A DNA stretch of 64,000 bases from Streptomyces sp. DG2A-72 (lineage in GTDB: Bacteria; Actinomycetota; Actinomycetes; Streptomycetales; Streptomycetaceae): NCBI RefSeq assembly GCF_030499575.1, contig NZ_JASTLC010000001.1, forward strand, positions 5,108,001 through 5,172,000, read 5' to 3'. The notes beneath the pieces were generated by a model. It was not told where the DNA came from, did no database searches, and worked only from the letters and a program-made list of their open reading frames with translations. Numbering within the stretch: position 1 is the first letter of the stretch; the number at the start of each line of letters is the position of its first letter. Made by a program: the position numbers and the translations under genes. Below, one piece after another: positions 7,283-18,002 of the stretch.

Positions 7283-8595
7283 CCGCCCTGCGCCCCGAGC
7301 GCGAGTCCGGCGCGGCCGCTTATGGCAACGCCGGCGACCAGGGCACCTCGTACGGCGAGCAGCCGTACGGGGCGCCGGGTGCGTTCGAGGACTGGCAGGG
7401 CGAGGACCGGCGGGGCGAGGACCGGCAGGGCGGGCAGGGAACGTACGGCCAAGGAATGCAGGAGGGGTACGGCCAGGAGCCGCAGGCGTACGGGGCGGAG
7501 GAGGCGCATGCCTACGCGGCGCAGGAGCCGTACGCGCCGTCGTATCAGGCTTCCGTCGATGGCGCCTCGTATCGCACGCCCGTCGACGCATCCTCGTATG
7601 ACACCCCAGTGGACGGACCCTCCATACCGCCGGGCGGTGAGGCCTTCCTGCCTCCCGTCGATGAGGAGACCGTCGCCCTGCGGATACCCGATCTCCCTCC
7701 GACAGCCGGCGGCGAGTCCATATCGGCTTCTGGCGCTTCCTCTGCCCCGTCGGCCACCGGACCCGCCCCGGGTGGCCGAGCGGCCCGCAGAAAGGCAGCC
7801 AAGGGCCGTCACGGGCGGCATGGCGGGGCGCGGGAGCCGCGGGAGGCGTCGTCGCCGGCCGAGGCGGAGGACGAGCGGCCGCTCTCGCGCGTGGAGGCTC
7901 GTCGGCGGGCGCGGGCGAACAAGCCGAGCGCCGGTGTCATGGCCAGCCGGGCGATCGGTGAGGTGTTCATCACCACCGGCGTGCTGATGCTGCTGTTCGT
8001 CACCTACCAGCTGTGGTGGACGAACGTCCGGGCGCATGCGCAGGCCGGGAAGGAGGCGAGCAACCTCCAGCAGGACTGGGCGAGCGGGAAGCGCGCCCCG
8101 GGGACCTTCGAGCCGGGGCAGGGCTTCGCCCTTCTGTACATCCCGAAGCTGGACGTGGTGGTGCCGATCGCCGAGGGCGTCAGCAACAAGAAGGTGCTCG
8201 ACAAGGGGATGGTCGGCCACTACGGCGAGGGCGCGCTGAAGACGGCGATGCCCAGTGCGAAGACCGGCAACTTCGGACTGGCGGGGCATCGCAATACGCA
8301 CGGCGAGCCGTTCCGGTACATCAACAAGCTTCAGCCGGGCGATCCGATCGTCGTCGAGACGCAGGACACGTACTACGTCTACAAGATGGCGTCGATTCTG
8401 CCGGTGACCTCGCCGAGCAATGTGAGCGTGCTGGATCCCGTGCCCAAGGACGGCGGTTTCACCGCGCCCGGCCGCTACATCACGCTGACGACGTGCACGC
8501 CGGAGTTCACCAGTAAGTACCGGATGATCGTCTGGGGCAAGATGGTCGAGGAACGGCCGCGCAGCAAGGGGAAGCCGGATGCGCTCGTCTCGTAA
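7279..8595 (+). CDS. Class E sortase with long disordered N-terminus
   Basis: The product is 438 residues, much longer than a typical sortase, because about 200 residues of low-complexity sequence rich in Gly, Tyr, Gln and Glu (YGEQPYGAPG and similar) and then a basic stretch precede the membrane anchor (about residues 222-247). The barrel carries His337 in LAGHRNTHG, Cys406 in TLTTCTPEF and Arg415 in KYRMIVWG. In S. coelicolor, two adjacent class E sortases anchor the long chaplins needed for aerial growth; this gene and the next correspond by position. The start is GTG, overlapping the pabA stop. The cytoplasmic tail could be an interaction or phosphorylation region given the nearby kinases. 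Confidence 0.92.
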   Translation: MTALRPERESGAAAYGNAGDQGTSYGEQPYGAPGAFEDWQGEDRRGEDRQGGQGTYGQGMQEGYGQEPQAYGAEEAHAYAAQEPYAPSYQASVDGASYRTPVDASSYDTPVDGPSIPPGGEAFLPPVDEETVALRIPDLPPTAGGESISASGASSAPSATGPAPGGRAARRKAAKGRHGRHGGAREPREASSPAEAEDERPLSRVEARRRARANKPSAGVMASRAIGEVFITTGVLMLLFVTYQLWWTNVRAHAQAGKEASNLQQDWASGKRAPGTFEPGQGFALLYIPKLDVVVPIAEGVSNKKVLDKGMVGHYGEGALKTAMPSAKTGNFGLAGHRNTHGEPFRYINKLQPGDPIVVETQDTYYVYKMASILPVTSPSNVSVLDPVPKDGGFTAPGRYITLTTCTPEFTSKYRMIVWGKMVEERPRSKGKPDALVS

Positions 8596-8601
8596 GGGCG
8601 G

Positions 8602-9366
8602 ATGAACGTGGCAGCGACCACTGACGACACCGAGCACGCAGAGCGCACCGACGCGCCCGGATCCGCGCCCGCCCCGCGCCGCCGCGGCCCTGGGCGGATC
8701 GCCATGGCGGTCAGTGTCTTCGGTGAGCTCCTCATCACGGCGGGCCTGGTGCTCGGTCTGTTCGTCGTCTACTCGCTGTGGTGGACGAACGTCATCGCGG
8801 ACCGGGAGGCCGACAAGCAGGCCGACAAGGTCCGCGACACCTGGGCCCGCGACAGCGACTCCGGCCCCGTCGCCTTCGACAGCAAGAACGGCATCGGCTT
8901 CCTGCATGTCCCCGCGATGAGCAAGAGCGAGATCCTCGTCGAGAAGGGCACGTCCTCGAAGATCCTCAACGACGGCGTCGCCGGCTACTACGTCGACCCC
9001 GTCAAGGCCGCCCTCCCCACCAGCGGCAAGAACGGCAACTTCAGCCTCGCCGCGCACCGTGACGGCCACGGCGCCAAGTTCCACAAGATCGACAAGATCG
9101 AGAAGGGCGACCCGATCGTCTTCGAGACGAAGGACAATTGGTACATCTACAAGGTCTACGCCGTCCTGCCCGAGACCTCGAAGTACAACGTCAAGGTGCT
9201 TTCGCCCATCCCGAAGGAGTCGGGCAAGGAGAAGGCCGGCAAATACATCACGCTGACGACCTGCACGCCGGTGTTCACGTCTCGGTATCGGTATGTGGTG
9301 TGGGGGGAGTTGGAGCGGGTGGAGAAGGTGGATCGGGAGCGGACGCCGCCGGAGGAACTGCGGTAG
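8602..9366 (+). CDS. Class E sortase (third of three)
   Basis: The 254-residue product has a short basic cytoplasmic head, a membrane anchor near residues 37-60, then the sortase barrel with His152 in SLAAHRDGHG, Cys221 in TLTTCTPVF and Arg230 in RYRYVVWG. It closely matches the preceding sortase in its core (SVFGELLITAG versus AIGEVFITTG), suggesting an old tandem duplication. It starts at ATG 8602, six bases after the previous stop, so the two are surely co-transcribed. The expected role is cell-wall anchoring of LAxTG-type proteins such as long chaplins, inferred from family and position. Confidence 0.92.
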   Translation: MNVAATTDDTEHAERTDAPGSAPAPRRRGPGRIAMAVSVFGELLITAGLVLGLFVVYSLWWTNVIADREADKQADKVRDTWARDSDSGPVAFDSKNGIGFLHVPAMSKSEILVEKGTSSKILNDGVAGYYVDPVKAALPTSGKNGNFSLAAHRDGHGAKFHKIDKIEKGDPIVFETKDNWYIYKVYAVLPETSKYNVKVLSPIPKESGKEKAGKYITLTTCTPVFTSRYRYVVWGELERVEKVDRERTPPEELR

Positions 9367-9369
9367 TGG

Positions 9370-10342
9370 TGCCGGGGGCCCTCAGGGCGTCAGGGGTGAA
9401 GGGGCACGTCGCTACGAATAGGGCCACTTCCGAGGCGTAAAGAACCTTGGCTGCCCCGACGAACTTCTGGACCTCGGAGCTGGTGATGGCGAGGTAGGGC
9501 GCGAACCTCTTGCACTGGACGACGAGGCGCCGCCGTCGGCCGTGAGGGCGATGATGTCGACTCCCCGGTCATTCCGACCGCCCTGTACGACGACGTTGGT
9601 GCAGCCGTCGCGACGCAGCAGTTCGGCGACGTGTTTCTCGAACTCGCGGCCGTTCATGGCGTCCATGGATGCCATGACTCCGGCGAGGGGCCGGTCCTCG
9701 CGCGGGCTCTCCAGTCTTTGCAGTCGGGCGTGGTGCTGTTGCAGTCGCCGCTCGATGCGCTGGACCTCCGTGCGCAGAGCGATCAGCTCCCTGCGGTGCT
9801 CACCGGACGTTTCGATCAGCGCGTTGAACATGGGGACGACGGTCTTGCCGAGGATGTGGGTGATGCGCTGGTCGATGCGGTCGTCGAGGGAGACGGCGTC
9901 AGCGGGAGCTGGGTTTTCCACAGGCTGTGTGCGCGCCAGGTACTCCATGTCGAGGAGATACGTGCGCACCTGGCGGGCGACTTCACTGTCGCGGAGGAGC
10001 ATGGCGACGTTGATTGACGGCTCGGCGGGAGTAAATGGTGAGGCTCCGGCGTGCCTGTGGATAACTGCCCAACGAGAGTGACATGTTGTCACTCTCGAAT
10101 TTCCGCAGGTCAGCACCTCGCAGTACGACCATGCCGTTGACTTCCAACTCTTCGCGGTGGCGCTTGGTCAACTGGCGGATCGCCTCAACAGCGACACCGA
10201 AGTACGCCGCCGCCATCGCCGTAGTCACATGCATCCCGTCCGGCAGCAGCGACAGCACCTTCACTCTGTCCAGCACGTCCGTGCGGTCGAGCACGCTGCC
10301 GCGCAGGGCCTGCGATTCCAGTAGAGCCTGTTCGCTGATCAC
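9370..10342 (-). pseudogene. Mrr-like restriction endonuclease, two frameshifts and truncated 3' end
   Basis: Three reverse-strand frame pieces join into one protein. Piece 1 starts at the GTG at 10342 (RBS AAAGGG) with ISEQALLESQALRGSVLDRT and a helix-turn-helix-like region. Near 10015 one extra base shifts the frame. Piece 2 begins NVAMLLRDSEVARQVRTYLL and runs through a coiled-coil into the nuclease domain FEKHVAELLRRDGCTNVVVQ and GVDIIALTADG. Near 9530 one base is missing. Piece 3 then reads RRLVVQCKRFAPYLAITSSE, restoring the Mrr catalytic D...QxK pattern. After ATCPFTPDAL the expected end of the domain is lost in the sortase 3' end. An intact protein cannot be made, so this is a decayed nuclease gene unless both shifts are sequencing errors. 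Confidence 0.85.
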
Positions 10343-10513
10343 GTTCTGCCCTTTCGTCGATCGTGGCCGTACGGCCGGGGCAGAGCTCTGAAACCCCACC
10401 CCACCCGATCAACGAGTCGTGAAATAAGAAGACGCGATCGACAGGCGAAATTCTGGTGCGACCACGTCGGCTGGGCTGGAGCGGGGCTGTGGATAGCTGG
10501 TCTCACAGGAACT
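10343..10513. other. Short intergenic stretch with a DnaA-box-like sequence
   Basis: This is the likely promoter region of the Mrr-like pseudogene (reverse strand). TGTGGATAG at 10488-10496 resembles a DnaA box with one mismatch. There is no gene. Confidence 0.4.
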
Positions 10514-10555
10514 ACAGGTCGTGCCCCCGGCGAACTCGCCGGGGGCACGACCTGT
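10514..10555. terminator. Perfect 20-bp-arm hairpin between decayed nuclease and secreted protein gene
   Basis: The arms 10514-10533 and 10536-10555 are exactly complementary over 20 bases with a two-base centre. It lies about 15 bases behind the stop of the reverse-strand secreted protein gene and just upstream of the nuclease pseudogene. It is most likely a strong terminator for the former, although no T run follows. Confidence 0.75.
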
Positions 10556-10569
10556 GGACGATGAGGCTG

Positions 10570-11028
10570 TCAGCAGTGCACCGCGAGCGTCACCACTTGC
10601 GCCAGCGAAGTGCCGGACGGGTTGTGTATGACCCCGTTCAGCGTGACGCAACGGCTCGCCGCACCCGTGACGGAGCGGGGGCCCGCGTACGACGTGTATC
10701 TGCCGGAGTCGGAAGTGTACTGGTCCTGCGAACACGACTGGCCTTCCACGCTTCCAGCGGCACACCGGCCGATGAAGATGGCCATGTGCTTGGTGGTGCT
10801 GGTACCGAAGTAAGTGTCCACCGTGACAGCGCAGTTGGTGCCGCCGTTGGCCGTGCTGTAGTAGAGGTAGACCACGCCGTACTTGACACCGCCGCTGGTC
10901 TTGACGTCGTAGGTATCGATCAGGTTGCCGGAGCAGCCGTACCCTGCGGCGCTCGCCGTGGGGGCCATGACGAGTCCGCCGATGAACAGCGCCAATGTGG
11001 CGAACAGCGTGGACATGGTCTTACGCAT
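10570..11028 (-). CDS. Small secreted protein resembling spore-associated protein A
   Basis: The 152-residue precursor has a clear Sec signal peptide (MRKTMSTLFATLALFIGGLV then MAPTASAA), leaving a mature domain of about 123 residues. The mature part has paired cysteines and the pattern C-x-G near its start, VYLYYSTANGGTNCAV in the middle, a YTSYAGP motif and C-V-T-L-N-G-x-I near the end. From memory, the same spacing occurs in SapA-like secreted proteins of Streptomyces. The ATG at 11028 follows GGAGATCAGC. Function unknown; a spore or cell-surface association is only inferred. It sits between a strong hairpin and the pknB terminator, as an insert in the usual sortase-pknB spacing. Confidence 0.75.
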   Translation of the reverse strand: MRKTMSTLFATLALFIGGLVMAPTASAAGYGCSGNLIDTYDVKTSGGVKYGVVYLYYSTANGGTNCAVTVDTYFGTSTTKHMAIFIGRCAAGSVEGQSCSQDQYTSDSGRYTSYAGPRSVTGAASRCVTLNGVIHNPSGTSLAQVVTLAVHC

Positions 11029-11194
11029 GCTGATCTCCTGGAGATGAGCGGGGGTATGTGTGTGACAAGTGCAAGGTGAAGGTATTCGGTGCTCATGATG
11101 GCCTGCAAGATCGCCAACCCCGCTGAAAAGTAGACGAGTTGACACATGGCCACCTGTGATCTTCGGCACTGGGCACTCGCCTGAGAACACAGAA

Positions 11195-11221
11195 GCCCGG
11201 CACCCTTCAGGGGTGCCGGGC
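11195..11221 (-). terminator. Terminator of the fhaA-pknB operon
   Basis: Arms GCCCGGCACCC and GGGTGCCGGGC pair perfectly over 11 bases around a 5-base loop, about 37 bases behind the pknB stop. A short T-containing stretch (TTCTGTGTTC) follows on the reverse strand. Confidence 0.8.
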
Positions 11222-11257
11222 CGTGCGAGCGTCCCGCTTCCCAGCGGGCCCTACCTG

Positions 11258-13249
<1,992 letters not shown>

Positions 13250-13413
13250 AAGCTACCTACCAGCCCTCTCCGTCGGTCCCGATCCGCACTCGTGTGCGGA
13301 TCGGAGGCTGCCGTCCGGGCCTACCGTACCCGGCTCGCTTTGTGTGACCTGGCCAAGCCCGTCAGCCGATACAGGACCGGTATCGCAACGTGCGCTGCGA
13401 CGTGACGGGGGTC

Positions 13414-14883
13414 TCACCGCTTGCTGTCGATGACCGCCTCCATCACGCTCTTCGCGATGGGCGCCGCGAGGCCACCACCGGAGATGTCGTCACGGACTGC
13501 GTTCTCGTCCTCGATGACCACGGCCACGGCGACCGGTGAGCCCTGGTCGGTCTTGGCGTAGGAGATGAACCAGGCGTACGGGTTCTTGCTGTTGTCGACA
13601 CCGTGCTGGGCGGTACCGGTCTTGCCGCCCACGGTGACGCCGTCGATCTGTGCGTTCTTGCCGGTGCCGTCGGAGACGACGGTCTCCATCATCGACTGGA
13701 GGATCTGCGCGTTCTTCGCCGACAGCGGGCGGCTCATCGGCTCGGGCTCGGTCTTCTCGACGGGGTCGACGTTCGGCGCCTGGAGCTCGTCGACCATGTA
13801 CGGCTTCATCAGCTCACCGTCGTTGGCTACGGCCGAGGCGACCATGGCCATCTGCAGCGGGCTCGCGGCGGTGTTGAACTGGCCGATGGAGGACAGCGCG
13901 GTCTGCGACTTGTTCATGTCGTCGGAGAAGACGGACGCGCTGGTGCGGACCGGCGTGAACTGCTCCTCGGTGAAGCCGAACTTCTTGGCTTCTTCCAGCA
14001 TCTTCTCGTTCTCGAGGTCGGAACCGATCTTGCCGAAGACGGTGTTGCAGGAGTACTGCAGGGCGACCCGCAGCGTCGCGTTCTTGCAGGGGATGTTCCC
14101 CTCGTTCTTCAGCACGGTGGTGGTGCCCGGCATGGTCCACGGCAGTGGCGAGTCCGTCTTGCTGTCGGGGTCCGTGTACAGGCCGTTCTCCAGCGCGGCG
14201 GCCGCGGTGACGACCTTGAAGGTGGAGCCGGGCGGGTAGACCTCGCGCAGCGCCCGGTTCAGCATCGGGTCGTCGGGGTTGTCCTTCTTCTGGAGCTTCT
14301 TCCACGCTTCTTCGTCCGAGGTGCTGCCGCCGGCGATCGTCGAGGGGTCGTACGACGGGAAGGAGGCCAGCGCCAGGATCTTGCCGGTGGACGGTTCTAT
14401 GGCGGCCACGGCGCCCTTGCCGCCCTGGGCCTTCAGACCGTCGTACGCGGCCTTCTGCGCGGCGGCGTTGAGGGTGGTGACGACATTGCCGCCCTCCTTC
14501 GCCTTGCCGGTGATCATGTCGAGGGTGTTACGGAAGAAGAGCCGGTCGTCGTTGCCGGTGAGGATGCCGTCCTCGATGGACTCCAGCTGGTTGGCACCGT
14601 AGGCCTGGGAGACGAAGCCGGTGACGGGCGCCCACATGGCGCCGTCCTTGTAGGTGCGCTTGTACTTGAAGTCGCCCTTTGTCGTGGCGTGGCCGGTGAT
14701 GGCCTTGCCGTCGACGATGATGTCGCCGCGCGGGGTGGCGTAGCGGGCGATGGCGACGCGGCGGTTCTTGGGGTCTTCCTTGAGGCTGTCGGCCTGGGCG
14801 TACTGCAGCCAGTTGTCCCGGATGAGCAGGGTGAGGATCAGCAGTCCGCAGAAGATCGCGATCCGGCGCAGGGGCTTGTTCAC
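13414..14883 (-). CDS. pbpA: Class B penicillin-binding protein PbpA
   Basis: The 489-residue product has an N-terminal membrane anchor (FCGLLILTLLI), a dimerisation-like region and a transpeptidase domain. Transpeptidase motifs are in order: PPGSTFKVV (nucleophile Ser, SxxK), YSCNTVF (SxN) and GGKTGTAQH (KTG). It cross-links peptidoglycan together with the SEDS polymerase encoded just upstream. The start is the GTG at 14883, which overlaps the ftsW/rodA stop in GTGA, so the two are translationally coupled. A 164-base gap separates it from pknB. Confidence 0.96.
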   Translation of the reverse strand: MNKPLRRIAIFCGLLILTLLIRDNWLQYAQADSLKEDPKNRRVAIARYATPRGDIIVDGKAITGHATTKGDFKYKRTYKDGAMWAPVTGFVSQAYGANQLESIEDGILTGNDDRLFFRNTLDMITGKAKEGGNVVTTLNAAAQKAAYDGLKAQGGKGAVAAIEPSTGKILALASFPSYDPSTIAGGSTSDEEAWKKLQKKDNPDDPMLNRALREVYPPGSTFKVVTAAAALENGLYTDPDSKTDSPLPWTMPGTTTVLKNEGNIPCKNATLRVALQYSCNTVFGKIGSDLENEKMLEEAKKFGFTEEQFTPVRTSASVFSDDMNKSQTALSSIGQFNTAASPLQMAMVASAVANDGELMKPYMVDELQAPNVDPVEKTEPEPMSRPLSAKNAQILQSMMETVVSDGTGKNAQIDGVTVGGKTGTAQHGVDNSKNPYAWFISYAKTDQGSPVAVAVVIEDENAVRDDISGGGLAAPIAKSVMEAVIDSKR

Positions 14884-16316
14884 GGGCGAACCACCTGGGT
14901 CATCTCGGCGTCGGGGTTGGGTGCGGGGGCCGGGGCCGGGCGGCGGGCGGTGTCGCTGATTCTGATCAGGATGCCGATGAGCGCCCAGTTGGCGATGACG
15001 GAGGAACCGCCGTACGCCAGGAACGGCATGGTCATACCGGTCAGCGGGATCAGGCCCATGACGCCGCCGGCGACGACGAAGACCTGCAGCGCGAAGGCGC
15101 CGGACAGGCCGATGGCGAGCAGCTTGCCGAACGGGTCGCGGGCGGCGAGAGCGGTGCGCACGCCGCGCTCGACGATCAGGCCGTACAGCAGCAGCAGTGC
15201 CATGACGCCGGCCAGGCCCAGTTCCTCGCCGAAGGTGGCGAGGATGAAGTCGGAGTTGGCGGCGAACCGGATGAGCTCGGAGTGGCCCTGGCCCCAGCCG
15301 GTGCCGAGGGTGCCGCCGGAGCCGAAGGCCCACAGCGCCTGCATCGCCTGCTCGGAGTGGCCGACGACGCCCTCCTGGCTGAGCGTGTACTCGCGCATCG
15401 GGTCGAGCCAGGCGTCGACGCGCATCTTGATGTGCGGTTCGAAGGAGGCCACGCCGACGGCGCCGACCGCGGACATCAGCAGACCGAAGACGATCCAGCT
15501 GGTCCGCTCGGTGGCGACGTACAGCATGATGATGAACATTCCGAAGAACAGCAGCGACGTACCGAGGTCGGTCTCGAAGACCAGGATGAGGATCGAGATC
15601 GCCCAGACGACGAGGATCGGGCCGAGGTCGCGGCCGCGCGGCAGGTACAGGCCCATGAAGCGGCGGCTGGCGAGGGCGAGCGCGTCGCGCTTGACCATCA
15701 GGTAGCCGGCGAAGAAGACCGCGAGGACGATCTTCGCGAACTCGCCGGGCTGGATGGTGAAGGAGCCGATCTTGATCCAGATCTTGGCGCCGAAGACGTT
15801 CAGTCCCAGGCCCGGGACGAGCGGCAGGAGCAGCAGGATCAGCGCGCCGACCATGGAGATGTAGGTGTAGCGCTGCAGGACCCGGTGGTCCTTGAGGAAG
15901 ATCATCACGACGGCGAACAGCGCGATGCCCATGGCCGTGTACAGCAGCTGGTTGGTCGCCTTGCCGCCGGCCACGCCGATCTCGTTCAGCAGCTCGGACT
16001 GGTCCAGCCGCCAGATCGCGACGAGCCCGAGTCCGTTGAGCAGCGTGGCCAGGGGCAGCATCAGGGGGTCCGCGTACGGTGCGAACTTGCGTACGACGAG
16101 ATGGGCGACGCCGGCCAGGAGGCCGAGGCCCAGGCCGTAGCTCAGCAGGCCGGCCGGGACCTGGTCGTTGATGGCGAGGCCGACGTTGGCGTAGGCGAAG
16201 ACCGGGATGAGGACGGCGAACACCAGCAGGGCGAGCTCGGTGTTGCGCCGGCTCGGGGTGCCGATCGAGCCGATCGTGGACGTGTGGTGCGTCGACGTGT
16301 TGGGAGAACTGCTCAT
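14880..16316 (-). CDS. SEDS-family peptidoglycan glycosyltransferase (FtsW/RodA type)
   Basis: The 478-residue product is strongly hydrophobic with about 10-12 membrane helices. SEDS signatures include KIGSFTIQPGEFAKIVLAVF, the ETDLGTSLLFF segment with the conserved acidic residue, and the C-terminal GVMGLIPLTGMTMPFLAYGG. It polymerises lipid II into glycan strands and works with the class B PBP encoded downstream. By synteny it is the RodA/FtsW paralogue of the pknB operon rather than the dcw-cluster FtsW. The first residues are hydrophilic (SSSPNTSTHHTSTIG). It starts with the ATG at 16316. Confidence 0.95.
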   Translation of the reverse strand: MSSSPNTSTHHTSTIGSIGTPSRRNTELALLVFAVLIPVFAYANVGLAINDQVPAGLLSYGLGLGLLAGVAHLVVRKFAPYADPLMLPLATLLNGLGLVAIWRLDQSELLNEIGVAGGKATNQLLYTAMGIALFAVVMIFLKDHRVLQRYTYISMVGALILLLLPLVPGLGLNVFGAKIWIKIGSFTIQPGEFAKIVLAVFFAGYLMVKRDALALASRRFMGLYLPRGRDLGPILVVWAISILILVFETDLGTSLLFFGMFIIMLYVATERTSWIVFGLLMSAVGAVGVASFEPHIKMRVDAWLDPMREYTLSQEGVVGHSEQAMQALWAFGSGGTLGTGWGQGHSELIRFAANSDFILATFGEELGLAGVMALLLLYGLIVERGVRTALAARDPFGKLLAIGLSGAFALQVFVVAGGVMGLIPLTGMTMPFLAYGGSSVIANWALIGILIRISDTARRPAPAPAPNPDAEMTQVVRP

Positions 16317-16343
16317 CGTGTGACGGGGCCTCTCACGGCTTGC

Positions 16344-17882
16344 CTACTGCGTACCGCACTGCGAGACGACCTTCTGCTCTTCCTCCGAGAGAGTCGGGCC
16401 GGGCGTGGGGGTGGGTGCGGTCGGGGACGTGGATGGATTCGGAGCCGTCGACCCCGGCGGATTGGTGGGTGTCGGTGTCGCTTTGGACGTGAAGGAGGAA
16501 CGGGTGGTTCCCGTGGTGCCTCCGGCCTCGCCCTGGCCGGTCGTGGAGTTGTTCTCGCTCTCGGCCGTCTGCTGCTCGGACCGCTTCTTGCACGCGGACG
16601 CCTGCACGGCCAGTTCGTCGATCTTCTTCTGGGCCTGCTTCAGGTCGCCCTCGGCGATCGTGCCCTCGACGAGTTTTTGCTGGTACGGCGGCAGGTACTT
16701 GAGTTCGATCTCGGGGTGGTCCTTCTCCACGTCCGACAGCGAGACCCAGGCCAGGTCCTGGCTGATGCCGCGGTACAGGGCGACATGCTCGTCGTTGACG
16801 CCGACGAAGTACTGCGTCTGTGTCCAGCGCCAGCCGCCGTAGAGCCCGCCGCCGATGACGGCGAGCGCGAGGGCGCCGTAGAGGGATCTTTTCAGCCACC
16901 TGCCGCGCCGCCGCGGTTTGACGAAGTCGTCGTCGGTGTAGTCCCCGAAGCTGCCCTCGGGCATGTAGCCGGTGGTGTCGCCGGAGCCGGGCGGGCCGAA
17001 CTCGCCGCCGCCCTGGCCGGGGACCTGACGGCCGAGGCCTGAGGCGCGTCCGGCCGGGGTCTGCATGATGCCGTTGTCGTGCAGCTGGTGCTGGTTCTCG
17101 GCGACCGCGCCGACCACGACCGGGGTGTCGGAGAGCTGCCCGGCGAGGGTGTCGCCGGTGTCCAGGTCGAGGACGTCGGCGACGATGACGGTGATGTTGT
17201 CGGGTCCGCCGCCGCGCAGCGCGAGCTGGATCAGCTCCTGCACGGTCTCCTGGGGGCCCTGGTAGCTGGCGAGGGTGTCCTCGAGCGTCTGGTGGGAGAC
17301 GACGCCGGACAGGCCGTCGGAGCAGATCAAGTAGCGGTCGCCGGCGCGGACTTCGCGGATGGAGAGGTCGGGCTCCACGTGGTCGCCGCTGCCCAACGCC
17401 CGCATCAGCAGGGAGCGTTGGGGGTGGGTGGTGGCTTCCTCTTCGGTGATGCGGCCCTCGTCGACGAGCCGCTGCACCCAGGTGTGGTCCTGCGTGATCT
17501 GGGTGAGGACGCCGTCGCGGAGCAGATACGCGCGCGAGTCGCCGACGTGCACGAGCCCGAGCCGCTGCCCGGTCCACAGCAGGGCGGTGAGGGTGGTCCC
17601 CATGCCCTCAAGCTGCGGGTCTTCCTCGACCATGGCGCGCAGCTGGTCGTTGGCGCGCTGTACGGCGGTGCCGAGCGAGGTGAGGATGTCGGAGCCGGGG
17701 ACGTCGTCGTCGAGGGCGACGATCGTGGAGATCGCCTCGGAGGAGGCGACCTCGCCGGCCGCGGCGCCGCCCATGCCGTCGGCGATGGCGAGCAGGCGGG
17801 GCCCGGCGTATCCGGAGTCCTCGTTGCCCTCCCGGATCATGCCTTTGTGCGATCCGGCGGCGAAGCGCAGTGACAGACTCAT
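16344..17882 (-). CDS. PP2C-family serine/threonine protein phosphatase (PstP/Ppp type)
   Basis: The 512-residue product has a PP2C domain (about residues 1-240) with metal-binding acidic motifs: REGNEDSGY, AIADGMGGAAAGE, HVGDSRAYL, ICSDGLSGVV and GGPDNITVI. A linker, a membrane helix (around 335-352) and an extracytoplasmic region follow, ending in a Thr/Pro-rich tail. It dephosphorylates the PASTA kinase and FHA-domain partners of this operon. I start at the ATG at 17882 (GAGG about 6 bases upstream), directly before the conserved LRFAAGSHKG; starts at 17912, 17918 and 17927 are possible. A cytoplasmic residue run KPRRRGRW precedes the membrane helix, in keeping with topology. Confidence 0.93.
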   Translation of the reverse strand: MSLSLRFAAGSHKGMIREGNEDSGYAGPRLLAIADGMGGAAAGEVASSEAISTIVALDDDVPGSDILTSLGTAVQRANDQLRAMVEEDPQLEGMGTTLTALLWTGQRLGLVHVGDSRAYLLRDGVLTQITQDHTWVQRLVDEGRITEEEATTHPQRSLLMRALGSGDHVEPDLSIREVRAGDRYLICSDGLSGVVSHQTLEDTLASYQGPQETVQELIQLALRGGGPDNITVIVADVLDLDTGDTLAGQLSDTPVVVGAVAENQHQLHDNGIMQTPAGRASGLGRQVPGQGGGEFGPPGSGDTTGYMPEGSFGDYTDDDFVKPRRRGRWLKRSLYGALALAVIGGGLYGGWRWTQTQYFVGVNDEHVALYRGISQDLAWVSLSDVEKDHPEIELKYLPPYQQKLVEGTIAEGDLKQAQKKIDELAVQASACKKRSEQQTAESENNSTTGQGEAGGTTGTTRSSFTSKATPTPTNPPGSTAPNPSTSPTAPTPTPGPTLSEEEQKVVSQCGTQ

Positions 17883-18002
17883 GCGCACCTCGCCCGTCGG
17901 CTCCGGGTACATCCGCACGGTGCCCACCCTCCGGTCGGGAGCGCGCCGGGGTCCGGGGTGTGGACCGCCGCTGCGTGCTCGCTCCGCTCGCTCATTGTCG
18001 TA

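Noticed and set aside
7183..9084. A 633-codon open frame on the reverse strand opposite the sortases
   Set aside because: It is the antisense of two clear sortase genes with all catalytic motifs, and its sequence is the low-complexity Arg/Val/Leu/Gly type produced by high-GC antisense frames.
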